In this document: one piece after another, positions 8,664 to 16,342 of the stretch
Layout of the letters: each line of letters begins with the position of its first letter
Numbering within the stretch: position 1 is the stretch's first letter
Assembly (NCBI GenBank): GCA_965232485.1
Contig: OZ246975.1
Span: 3,098,099 to 3,162,098, forward strand
Reading direction: 5' to 3'
Length of the DNA: 64,000 bases
Source: VXPQ01 sp965232485
GTDB lineage: Bacteria; Bacteroidota; Rhodothermia; Rhodothermales; VXPQ01
Notes under the pieces: model-generated
What the model was told of the DNA's origin: nothing
Database searches by the model: none
What the model saw: the letters and a program-made list of their open reading frames with translations, nothing else
Made by a program: the position numbers and the translations under genes

Positions 8664-9326
8664 ATGTCTCTGAAAGAACGCTCCATTCTTCGCGTGGAAG
8701 GCAAGGACGACCACCACGCGATCAGGCATCTGCTGAAACGCCACGGCGTCGATCCCTTATCTGTTGACATCAAGGGAGCGGAACAGGAAGACGCCAGCGG
8801 CAAGAATAAACTACTTGCCGGGATGAACGCCGAGGTTATGACCAGCAACGACAAATCGATCGGATTTGTGCTGGACGCCGATGGTCCTCCCAAAGATCTC
8901 TGGCGCAGCGTTCGGACGCGACTCGAAGGCACTGGCCTGACGCTACCCGACGAAATCCCCGAAGGCGGTTTTGTGGGCTATACAGTCATCTTTCGAGCCC
9001 GCGTAGGCGTGTGGCTGATGCTGGACAATCGGCGGTCGGGCGCTATCGAAGAGTTTTTGAAAGACCTCGTTGCCGACGGAGACGCACTGCTTGGGTTCGC
9101 CGAGACATCAACGGATGGCGCTAAGAAAATAGGCGCGACGTTTTCCAAGGCCAAGCGAAGCAAAGCGGTCTTGCACACATGGCTGGCTTGGCAAAAACGC
9201 CCCGGGGCGCCATATGGTACTGCAATCAAGGCGCGCTATTTCAAGCATGACAGTCCCTCCGCACGCGCGTTCGTCGATTGGTTCAAGCGCGTGTTCGAGG
9301 AGCCCATGCTCGATCCGCGAAACTGA
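8664..9326 (+). CDS. DUF3226 (TOPRIM-like) protein
   Basis: A 220-residue protein with the DUF3226 layout. VEGKDDHHAI (11-20) supplies the first acidic residues, GFVLDADG (67-74) gives the DxD of a TOPRIM-like site, then GVWLMLDNRRSGAIEEFL (115-132) adds further acids, and KAVLHTWLAWQKRPGAPYG is the conserved C-terminal block. TOPRIM proteins bind two metals and cut or join nucleic acids; nuclease activity here is inferred. It follows the ATPase gene after 3 bases and was probably acquired with it. A 7-bp stem hairpin follows the stop. It may be the effector, with the ATPase as sensor. Confidence 0.8.
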   Translation: MSLKERSILRVEGKDDHHAIRHLLKRHGVDPLSVDIKGAEQEDASGKNKLLAGMNAEVMTSNDKSIGFVLDADGPPKDLWRSVRTRLEGTGLTLPDEIPEGGFVGYTVIFRARVGVWLMLDNRRSGAIEEFLKDLVADGDALLGFAETSTDGAKKIGATFSKAKRSKAVLHTWLAWQKRPGAPYGTAIKARYFKHDSPSARAFVDWFKRVFEEPMLDPRN

Positions 9327-9335
9327 TCTCCATCG

Positions 9336-9353
9336 GCGAGAGTTGCCTCTCGC
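9336..9353 (+). terminator. hairpin after DUF3226 gene
   Basis: GCGAGAG and CTCTCGC form a perfect 7-bp stem around a TTGC loop, 10 bases after the stop codon. There is no T run, so termination would be weak or factor-assisted. Confidence 0.45.
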
Positions 9354-9354
9354 G

Positions 9355-9504
9355 CCCGCCCCTTCCCACTTGCAGGCGAATTCCGCCGCGCGGGAGCGTA
9401 TTTCATTCCAGGACAGGCGCATGCGTTTTGGCGTGTGGCTTCAGGGTCTCATCGGGTCTGTCGACGCGAAACAAGATCGTAATCGCACGCCTTAATTGCT
9501 CCGG
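9355..9504. repeat. RepA copy 2 (no nested MITE)
   Basis: Bases 9355-9427 repeat 7164-7236 with two differences, so the minus strand again reads MRLSWNEIRSR, but no gene follows. Bases 9428-9504 continue to match copy 3 (GGTCTCATCGGG, GTCGACGCGAAAC, AATTGCTCCGG). Copy 3 carries a MITE between CC-TT and AATTGC, and this copy does not. With copy 1 it brackets the ATPase/DUF3226 pair as a direct repeat. Confidence 0.82.
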
Positions 9505-9841
9505 AATTTATTGAAGCGGGTCGGAGCGCCGCTGTTTCCAGGCTAGTTTTATAGGATAGTTTTCTTGGGTAGTTTCTTGGGTAGTTTCTACGTCCTGCAT
9601 AGAGATCGCTATTATAATCGGCCATATGCAAAGGAGCCAGGGTAAACACCCAGGACGCAGGCCACGCGATCGAGACGCTTTGGGAGCGCGGCGTGGTGGA
9701 TTTCGACGAGTAGGGGCCGTCTCTCGCGCTCCGGAGTGGGGCAAGGTGCGGATTTGCGGAATCCGGAGCGCGAGAGATGAGAGTAAACAGCGAATGAAAA
9801 ACCTATTTAGTAAGAAAAGAGTATCACAAAGTATGTTGATT
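9505..9841. other. intergenic region with 16-bp inverted repeat
   Basis: No gene is supported here. It contains a short tandem repeat (TTGGGTAGTTTC twice, near 9562-9590) and a perfect inverted repeat at 9720-9777, listed separately. A plus-strand frame at 9626 (MQRSQGKHPGRRPRD) reads across the repeat and does not look like a gene. Confidence 0.5.
9720..9777. repeat. 16-bp perfect inverted repeat
   Basis: TCTCTCGCGCTCCGGA at 9720-9735 pairs exactly with 9762-9777 around a 26-base spacer. It lies about 65 bases beyond the stop of the minus-strand exported protein (9842), so it could act as its terminator. The long spacer and lack of a T run also allow a protein-binding site or the ends of a small decayed element. 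Confidence 0.6.
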
Positions 9842-10657
9842 TTATTCAGAAAGTTCTCCCTTAAGAACCTCTGAAGGTCCATCATACCAATCTTCAAGAT
9901 ACATTTTAACAAACCCAGGAAACTCGGAAGCATAACGAGCAACCATAGGCTTTAGATCAGCGTCTCCTAGTACAAAAGCAATATCCATTCCACGACGTTT
10001 TAGAGTATTAGAATAAGGATGATTTTTAAGATGTTCAGGTACATATCCTTGTAAATAACGAATAGACAATTCTCGTAGCGTAGAATGTGTTGAAGAATCG
10101 AGTGGACGCGATTCTTCAACAGTTCTAACAAGAGCAAGAAAAGCACCCCTCAGTTCCATTATAGTGCGTTCGGAAGATTCGATATAAGCAAGTATGATGG
10201 GGAAAATACGAGGACCAAACGAGGCCAAACCAAGAGGAGCCATCCCACCAAATTGAGAAGCTTTTAATAGAAGAGGTATAGTTCGTTCGTCTTCAAGCGC
10301 AGCTACATAAAACATTAAAGGCTCAAGTATCTCATAAATCCATTCGTCTTCATAATTTTCCTGATCGCCAGAAATATGCAGATTGCACAGATCGTCAAGT
10401 GCAGAGATAAGACCATCAGCTACGAGAGGAGATACGCTTTCCCTAAACTCCGACATTACTTCTATCGAATAATTCCAGGGAATATCATCAAGAGCGCCGG
10501 CGATTTTATAAGGATCACCACTATGCAACTCTATAGCGAGTGCGGCAGCATTCGGCGAACCGATTTTGTAATCTTGCGCCAGAGAAGGAAGTGCAAGGAT
10601 AGAGAAAGCGATCAAAAAGATCGTCAGCGAGAGCGGGAAACGAATCGAAGAGGTCAT
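9842..10657 (-). CDS. exported helical (HEAT-like) hypothetical protein
   Basis: A 271-residue protein with a clear signal peptide (MTSSIRFPLSLTIFLIAFSILALPSLAQ). The rest is mainly amphipathic helices of about 35 residues each, such as DERTIPLLLKASQFGGMAPLG and ERTIMELRGAFLALVRTV, suggesting a HEAT-like superhelix; no family was named with certainty. It is the second gene of an apparent two-gene minus-strand unit, 48 bases after the M15-like lipoprotein. Both are AT-rich relative to neighbours. Since both products would be in the periplasm, they may work together, perhaps as an enzyme and its binding partner. Confidence 0.6.
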   Translation of the reverse strand: MTSSIRFPLSLTIFLIAFSILALPSLAQDYKIGSPNAAALAIELHSGDPYKIAGALDDIPWNYSIEVMSEFRESVSPLVADGLISALDDLCNLHISGDQENYEDEWIYEILEPLMFYVAALEDERTIPLLLKASQFGGMAPLGLASFGPRIFPIILAYIESSERTIMELRGAFLALVRTVEESRPLDSSTHSTLRELSIRYLQGYVPEHLKNHPYSNTLKRRGMDIAFVLGDADLKPMVARYASEFPGFVKMYLEDWYDGPSEVLKGELSE

Positions 10658-10705
10658 GGCGCATAAGAAGCGAAGGTGAGGAAAGCTGGGAGAGAATCAA
10701 CGCAA

Positions 10706-12107
10706 CTATCGTGCTGGCATATTGCTTATGTGAACATGACCAGTCTTCTGTTTGATCGGATCGCGTTTTTTTGCATAGGAATACGAACCTGGCCGTACCC
10801 GCTCATTAAACTCAACAACATCATTCTTCAGTTTATCCGTCCATACGCCATTATCGTAATCGTCATAAATCTGAACGTCCGCCGCTCTGCCGTACTTATG
10901 CGCAGATTCATAAGCATCCGAAACCTTTGAATTTCCATTAGGACAACGCCATCCAGAGTTTATGTTCAAAGTATTATAAATTTTTCGCTCAGCGAGATAA
11001 GAACTTACCTCACCATACAATGATTTTACATCATCATCCACATAACCATACGAACCATGTTTGCCATTTTCAGTACCGCGCCCAGAAACTACGAATATAC
11101 CATGATTATTAGTAAAGCTGGAACAGGAAGAGAGATGATTATTTCCAGAACCATATTCGTCAGCAATATCACATTGATACTGATGAGCGCATTCACATTC
11201 ATCTTCATCTTCATCTTCATTACTATTTCCACCACCGCCGCCGTTGCTACCGCCGCCATATCCACCACCTGATGGAAAACAAAAATTAGAACAAAATGTC
11301 CTAAATCTTGGACCACAATTTACTTCATTGTTAGGCATTCCAATAGGTGACAATGGTCCGGCACAAATTTCACCGGATTGAATTCTTTGACAATATAAAA
11401 AACACAAGTCTGAAGGATCAGATACAGGATTAGATATCTCGTTCATACCAGCTATAAAATTTTTACCCAATACCTCTTCCTTACTCAAATACATTGATAA
11501 TTGAAGGGGAATATGGTCAGGGCGATAAAAATAAGAATCAACACTTTCAAACATAATGGTATAACGAGATACCGTTATTTCCATTCCGGCAAAATCCTTT
11601 GCAACATATCGTTCGACGTAGTCTGCAAAATCATCTTTCGACAATTCCTGTTCACTTGAAAACGCAATAACATATCCTGAAACTATATCTCCCGAAGGCT
11701 CCATATTCATCACCAGCGTCCGCACGTGATACGTCGTCGTATCATAGCGTTCATCCGTATATGCTCCACGTATATGCTCCAAGCGTCGTCGTCAATACAA
11801 GCGTTTCCTCCGTCCCGTCCAGAGACAAAACAACCGACTCATCCCAGTCAGGCGGAAACTTCTCAATGAAAGCAAGCAACGCAAGCGAATCATCGTCGCT
11901 CGTTACCTTCGATAAATGCTCTGAAACCTCAAGCTGAACCTGTTCCGAGTACCAGGCGCGAGCCTTTCCTGTCAGGCCATCGTTCAAAGGCATATCCTCC
12001 AGAGAGGAGAAGCCAGAGCCTGAATCGCAACTCGACAGAAGGACCGCCCCAACGAACAGGCCGCAAAGAACGGGCATAACGCCGGGAAGGACAGATCGAA
12101 TCCGCAT
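10706..12107 (-). pseudogene. peptidase M15-like lipoprotein, frameshifted by 13-bp duplication
   Basis: Two overlapping frames form one broken gene. The first (from ATG 12107) starts with a lipoprotein signal ending in LLSSC and stops soon after TLGAYT. The second begins in another frame with GAYTDERYDTT and continues to a Gly-rich linker, an acidic run EDEDEDECEC, and a peptidase M15-like domain with SGWRCPNG, SAHKYGRAADVQI and a final HVHI, the expected metal ligands of D-Ala-D-Ala carboxypeptidase-type enzymes. The break is the perfect tandem repeat CGTATATGCTCCA (11756-11768 and 11769-11781). Removing one unit restores a single protein of about 462 residues. It may be a true pseudogene, a phase-variable gene or an assembly error. 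Confidence 0.75.
11756..11781. repeat. 13-bp perfect tandem duplication
   Basis: CGTATATGCTCCA occurs twice back to back. Thirteen bases change the frame by one, and deletion of either unit joins the two halves of the M15-like lipoprotein gene. Confidence 0.9.
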
Positions 12108-12149
12108 GACAGACGAAATCAAGAGGATGACAACAGGATAAAAGCAAAC

Positions 12150-13343
12150 CTAATCGATGCCCCGGTCACTGTCAAGCCCTTTTCGACCGCCCCGCGACCA
12201 GAAATCGACCCCGGCCCGTCCGTCCCCCGCGAAAGGATCGTCATCTTCCCCGGGGAGGCGCAATCTCCGGCGGATTTCCGCCACCATGGGCGATGCGCTG
12301 TACGAGCGGCTCCGTCTGTTCCCATCGGGGACAAGAAGTTCCGCGTCCACAAGCGCGCCCAGTTCGCGGCTGACCATGCTTTGGGATACGTCCGCGCTTG
12401 CCCGGTAGGACGCATTGCGAACCCTGATTCCAAAAGCGGCCTGAAGGAGCGCCAGAACCGTCCGGTCGGGTAGCCCGCAGGTTTCCGCCAACTCCGCAAG
12501 TTCTGCATGCACTCTTTCCATTTCCCGCGTACGGCGCAGGAGCGTTTGCGCCTGCCGGTAATGGGCGCGCAGGCAGAAGCGCACCCACGGCCTGGCGTCA
12601 CGCCCCGGACGCCATCCGCTGCCGCCAACCTCCGCCAGTACGTCGTAGTATGTCTGTTGATTGTGGCCGATATATTCTTCAATGGAAGAGAACGCAGGCG
12701 CCGCCATGCCGTTACGCGCCAGCACGGCGGTGTGCATGCATCGGGCGGTTCGTCCGTTGCCGTCCGTGAACGGGTGCAGCAGCGCCAGGTTCAGGTGCGT
12801 CATGGCCGCGCGCAGCAAGACGGATTCGCCCTGCTCGTCGTTCGCGTAGTCCAGCAGTTCGCGCATTAAGGGTTCCAGGCGGTCGCGGTCTACCCCTTCG
12901 TACGTCACGTCGCCGGCGCTGGTATTTCGTACGCAAACCCATCCGGGGGCGTACCGACCCGGGTTTGCCTCCCTGTCCGACTGGCAGATCATGAAATGGA
13001 CCGCCATCAGCATATCCTCCGTGATGGTGAAAGAGAGATTCCGGTGGCGTTGGAAAATGTATTCCATCGCCTGGCGGTAACCGACCACGGCCTGCCAGGC
13101 GTCGCGATCCGTGTCCACGGGCTCCTCCCGGTCGATTGCGGCGATGGCGTCCTCGTCGGACACGTGGACGCCTGCCACGCTGGCGGATGCGGCAAGGGCG
13201 CGCGCCCGGGTCATGCGGGCCAGCAAATCCGCCCAGCAGGGCGGCTCCGCAGCGATGTAGCGGCGCAGAGCGGCCCGTATCCGGGTCGTTGCGCGCTCTA
13301 CCCGCTTTTCCGCATCGTCCAGTGCAGGATACGTGAATAACAT
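12150..13343 (-). CDS. Fic family protein with winged-helix C-terminus
   Basis: A 397-residue Fic protein. The Fic motif is HPFTDGNGRTAR (190-201), complete with the catalytic His and the nucleotide-binding Asn/Gly/Arg, so AMP or another NMP transfer to a target hydroxyl is expected. The C-terminal 100 residues form a winged helix (about 300-360, RASADVSQSMVSRELGALVD), suggesting DNA binding or autoregulation. The N-terminal inhibitory helix normally reads S/T-x-x-x-E-G/N; here it is S53-A-S-V-A57-G58, with Ala where the inhibitory Glu should be. Two AATTGACTTT repeats lie just upstream of the start. A C-terminal tail of about 40 charged residues is probably disordered. Confidence 0.87.
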   Translation of the reverse strand: MLFTYPALDDAEKRVERATTRIRAALRRYIAAEPPCWADLLARMTRARALAASASVAGVHVSDEDAIAAIDREEPVDTDRDAWQAVVGYRQAMEYIFQRHRNLSFTITEDMLMAVHFMICQSDREANPGRYAPGWVCVRNTSAGDVTYEGVDRDRLEPLMRELLDYANDEQGESVLLRAAMTHLNLALLHPFTDGNGRTARCMHTAVLARNGMAAPAFSSIEEYIGHNQQTYYDVLAEVGGSGWRPGRDARPWVRFCLRAHYRQAQTLLRRTREMERVHAELAELAETCGLPDRTVLALLQAAFGIRVRNASYRASADVSQSMVSRELGALVDAELLVPDGNRRSRSYSASPMVAEIRRRLRLPGEDDDPFAGDGRAGVDFWSRGGRKGLDSDRGID

Positions 13344-13359
13344 GGTCAGGTCGGTTTGT

Positions 13360-13392
13360 AATTGACTTTTTTCAATATACTCAATTGACTTT
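13360..13392 (-). promoter_or_regulatory. direct repeat upstream of fic, possible operator
   Basis: AATTGACTTT occurs at 13360-13369 and 13383-13392, 23 bases apart (about two helical turns), in an AT-rich stretch 17-49 bases before the fic start. This suits a dimeric winged-helix regulator, perhaps the Fic C-terminus itself, and overlaps any likely promoter. Confidence 0.4.
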
Positions 13393-13503
13393 ATGAAATA
13401 TACATAATTGCTTTTTTGTCAGTTACTAACTGTATATGATGCATGAAGGGGCCACTTGTTCGCCGGCGGGCAATGTAGTCAGGAAGGCGGGCCGGAGCGC
13501 CGC

Positions 13504-14649
13504 TCAGATACAGGCCTCCAGCAGCTGTTTTACATTTTCGGCATTCAGTTCGATCGGGTTGCCGCCGCAGGAAGGGTCTGCAAGCGTTCCCTTAACCAGT
13601 TCATCCATACGGTCTGCAACGACGCCCATTTCCGATAGCCTGCGCGGAATGCCCAGGCTGTCGTTAAAATCGCGGACGAAAGCGCGGAAGCCGGCGAAGC
13701 CGCCCTCTATGCCGAGGTAGGCAGCGGCCCGATCGAACCGGCCGCGGATTGCGGGAGCGTTGAAGTCCAGCACCGCGGGCATGAAGACCGCGTTGGTGGC
13801 GCCGTGGTGGGTATTGAACGTCGCGCCCACCGGATGGCTGAGCGCATGAATCGCGCCGAGGCCTTTTTGAAACGCGATGGCGCCCATGGCGGCCGCGCTC
13901 ATCATATGGGCTCTCGCTTCCAGGTCGGAACCGTCCCGGTAGGCCCGCGGAAGATACTCCTTGACCAGGCGCATGCCCTCGAGCGCGATTCCCTGGGACA
14001 ACGGGTGATAATGGGGGGAGGAAAATGCCTCGACGCAATGCGCGAACGCGTCGAGCCCGGCGCCGGCGGTAATGAATTTGGGCATGCCGACCGTCAGTTC
14101 CGGATCGCAGATGGCCACAGAAGGCAGGACCTTGGGATGAAAGATAATTTTTTTCGCGCGCGTTTCGGAATTGACGATCACCGACGCCCTGCCGACTTCC
14201 GAACCGGTGCCAGCGGTCGTGGGAACCGCGACGATCGGCGCGATCGCATGGGCGTCTGCGCGCGTCCACCAGTCGCCAATGTCTTCAAAATCCCATATTG
14301 GACGCGTCTGTCCCGCCATGAACGCCACCATCTTGCCCAGGTCCATACCGGACCCCCCGCCAAAAGCGATGACGCCGTCGTTGCCGCCTGCCTTGTAGGC
14401 GGCGACGCCGGCGTCGAGGTTCTTTTCGTTCGGGTTAGGATCGACTTCGCAAAACAAATCGCGGCCCAGCCCCGCAGCTTCCATAATGTCGAGCGCCCGG
14501 GCCGCGATAGGGAGGTGGGCAAGCCCGCGGTCCGTTACAAAAAGCGGTTTCTTAACGCCGGCTTGCGCGCAGGCTTCCGGCAATTCCTCGATGCGGCCCG
14601 CGCCGAACCTGATTGCGGTGGGATAGGACCAGTTTCCGACGAGATTCAC
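13504..14649 (-). CDS. iron-containing alcohol dehydrogenase
   Basis: About 381 residues, the normal length for this family. The NAD-binding GGGSGMDLGK and PTTAGTGSE loops are present, and metal ligands are supplied by GLDAFAHCVEAF and GAIHALSHPVGATFNTHHG (Asp and three His). The reaction is oxidation of an alcohol or reduction of an aldehyde. I chose GTG 14649 because it follows a purine-rich GAAGAAAG and gives the usual N-terminus (NLVGNWSYPTAIRFG); further upstream the frame runs into MITE copy A. It lies downstream of aldehyde dehydrogenase and the glutamine-synthetase-like ligase on the same strand, suggesting an amino-alcohol or amine pathway. Confidence 0.87.
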   Translation of the reverse strand: MNLVGNWSYPTAIRFGAGRIEELPEACAQAGVKKPLFVTDRGLAHLPIAARALDIMEAAGLGRDLFCEVDPNPNEKNLDAGVAAYKAGGNDGVIAFGGGSGMDLGKMVAFMAGQTRPIWDFEDIGDWWTRADAHAIAPIVAVPTTAGTGSEVGRASVIVNSETRAKKIIFHPKVLPSVAICDPELTVGMPKFITAGAGLDAFAHCVEAFSSPHYHPLSQGIALEGMRLVKEYLPRAYRDGSDLEARAHMMSAAAMGAIAFQKGLGAIHALSHPVGATFNTHHGATNAVFMPAVLDFNAPAIRGRFDRAAAYLGIEGGFAGFRAFVRDFNDSLGIPRRLSEMGVVADRMDELVKGTLADPSCGGNPIELNAENVKQLLEACI

Positions 14650-14661
14650 GATGTCGCTTTC

Positions 14662-14920
14662 TTCAAGGGTACTCTGATCAAGTCCGCAAAGATTCAGAGG
14701 CTGAAAGGGGGGCGCTGGCAAGGAATGACGAAGCAATGTGGTAGGCCCCACATAATGAGGAATGACACAGCCAGCACACCCCTGTCTGCCTCCCGAAGGG
14801 CGCTTCACGACCGCGACGGCCCGAATTTGCCGTGTTTTTCGCTAAGGATACAAGCATGTCGTTCTTTATGCGTGAAAGTAAAGCGCTGATCGAAGTGGAC
14901 TTGATCAGAGTACCCTTAAA
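14662..14920. mobile_element. MITE-like element, complete copy A
   Basis: A 259-bp non-coding element. Its ends are inverted repeats: TTCAAGGGTACTCTGATCAA at the left and the complement of TTTAAGGGTACTCTGATCAA at the right. It shares most internal sequence with copy B (20103-20343), including GGCAAGGAATGACGAAGCA and CCTCCCGAAGGG. It encodes nothing recognisable. It sits between the aldehyde and alcohol dehydrogenase genes, and its right end provides the last codons and stop of the former. Confidence 0.82.
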
Positions 14921-16281
14921 TGATATGATTTGGGTCGGGTGAGGTTGTGATAGCCGATAACGGACAGGGCGCCGCCTCTTCCGGTGTTCTTGCAGCCGGT
15001 CCAGCAAAGTGCGGGGTCCAGATAGTCCGCGCGGTTCATGAATACCGTGCCGGTTTCAAGCCGCGCGCCAATGGCTTCCGCGCGCGCCGCATCTTTGGTC
15101 CAAAGCGAAGCGGTGAGACCGAACTCGGAATCGTTCATCAATTCGATCGCCTCTTCGTCCGACGACACGCTCATGACGCCGACGACCGGTCCAAAACTCT
15201 CATCGCGCATCACGCGCATATCATGCGTAACGCCGGTCAGAATTTGCGGAGACAGATAGGCGCCGCCGTCATCTTCGGCAAACGTTTCTATGTGCGCCCT
15301 GGCGCCCTGCCCGATCGCCTCGGAAATTTGCGTTCGCACCTCTTCGGCGAAACGTATATTCGCCATTGGCCCAAGCGTGGTGTTCTTGTCCAGCGGGTCG
15401 CCAAGCGTATAGCCTTTGACGATCGCAACCGCTTGCTCGACAAACTCGTCAAACAGGCTTTCGTGCACATAGATGCGTTCTATGGCGCAACAACATTGAC
15501 CGGAGTTGAACATGGCTCCGTCCATCAGGGATTCAGCGGCGGCCTCCGGATCGGCGTCGTCCATCACATAGCCCGGGTCCTTCCCGCCCAGCTCGGTGCC
15601 TACGCCGGTGAACGTTCCGGCGGCTGCGATTTCCATAGTTCTGCCGCCGCTGACCGAGCCCGTGAAGTTGACAAAGTCAAAAGCGTTCTGCGAAATCAGC
15701 TCCGCGGTCGTCTCATGATCCAGAAACACGTTTTGAAAGATATCCGCCGGTATGCCTGCTTCGGTGAACGCCCGCACCATGCGCTCGCCCGCCAGCAGGG
15801 TTTGGGTTGCATGTTTCAGCATGACCGCATTGCCTGCAATCAGCGCCGGCGCTACGGAATTGATTGCCGTCAGGTATGGGTAGTTCCACGGGGCAACCAC
15901 GAACGCCAGGCCTTGCGGTTCTCGCTTTATTACCCTCCGGAAAGCGTTGCTGTCCTCTATTTCGATGGGTTGCAGAGCCTCTTCGGCAATATTCGCCATG
16001 TAGCTGGCGCGTTCGTTGACGCCGCGGAACTCGCCGCCATAGCGCACCGGACGGCCCATCATGTGGGCCAGTTCGATCACGACTTCATCGCCCATATCGC
16101 CGACGCCGGCTACTCCCGCCATCACAAGTTCCACGCGTTGCGACAGTGGGCGCTGTCTCCAGTCCATCTGCGCTTCTCTGGCTCTGATGGCTGCCGCGCC
16201 GGCTTCCTCAAGCGTCATGCAGCTCCGTTCTGCATACACAGAGCCGTCGATAGGGGACACACAGGTAAGTGTCCTGGTCAT
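14905..16281 (-). CDS. NAD(P)-dependent aldehyde dehydrogenase
   Basis: A 458-residue aldehyde dehydrogenase that oxidises an aldehyde to an acid. The active-site Glu is in GTELGGKDP and the catalytic Cys in FNSGQCCCAIER; PWNYPYL and the C-terminal NRADYLDPALCWTGCKNTGRG are also typical. The family resembles succinate-semialdehyde and gamma-glutamyl-aminobutyraldehyde dehydrogenases, which suits its place between a gamma-glutamyl ligase-like gene and an iron alcohol dehydrogenase. The final codons (LRVL) and the stop are inside the terminal repeat of MITE copy A. Since the conserved RPKSYH end is kept, the insertion probably did not harm the enzyme. Confidence 0.87.
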   Translation of the reverse strand: MTRTLTCVSPIDGSVYAERSCMTLEEAGAAAIRAREAQMDWRQRPLSQRVELVMAGVAGVGDMGDEVVIELAHMMGRPVRYGGEFRGVNERASYMANIAEEALQPIEIEDSNAFRRVIKREPQGLAFVVAPWNYPYLTAINSVAPALIAGNAVMLKHATQTLLAGERMVRAFTEAGIPADIFQNVFLDHETTAELISQNAFDFVNFTGSVSGGRTMEIAAAGTFTGVGTELGGKDPGYVMDDADPEAAAESLMDGAMFNSGQCCCAIERIYVHESLFDEFVEQAVAIVKGYTLGDPLDKNTTLGPMANIRFAEEVRTQISEAIGQGARAHIETFAEDDGGAYLSPQILTGVTHDMRVMRDESFGPVVGVMSVSSDEEAIELMNDSEFGLTASLWTKDAARAEAIGARLETGTVFMNRADYLDPALCWTGCKNTGRGGALSVIGYHNLTRPKSYHLRVL

Positions 16282-16342
16282 CGCAAACCTCTTGTCCTGG
16301 CCAATGAATGCTGGCGGGGTTTACCGTTTGTTCATCCCGGTC

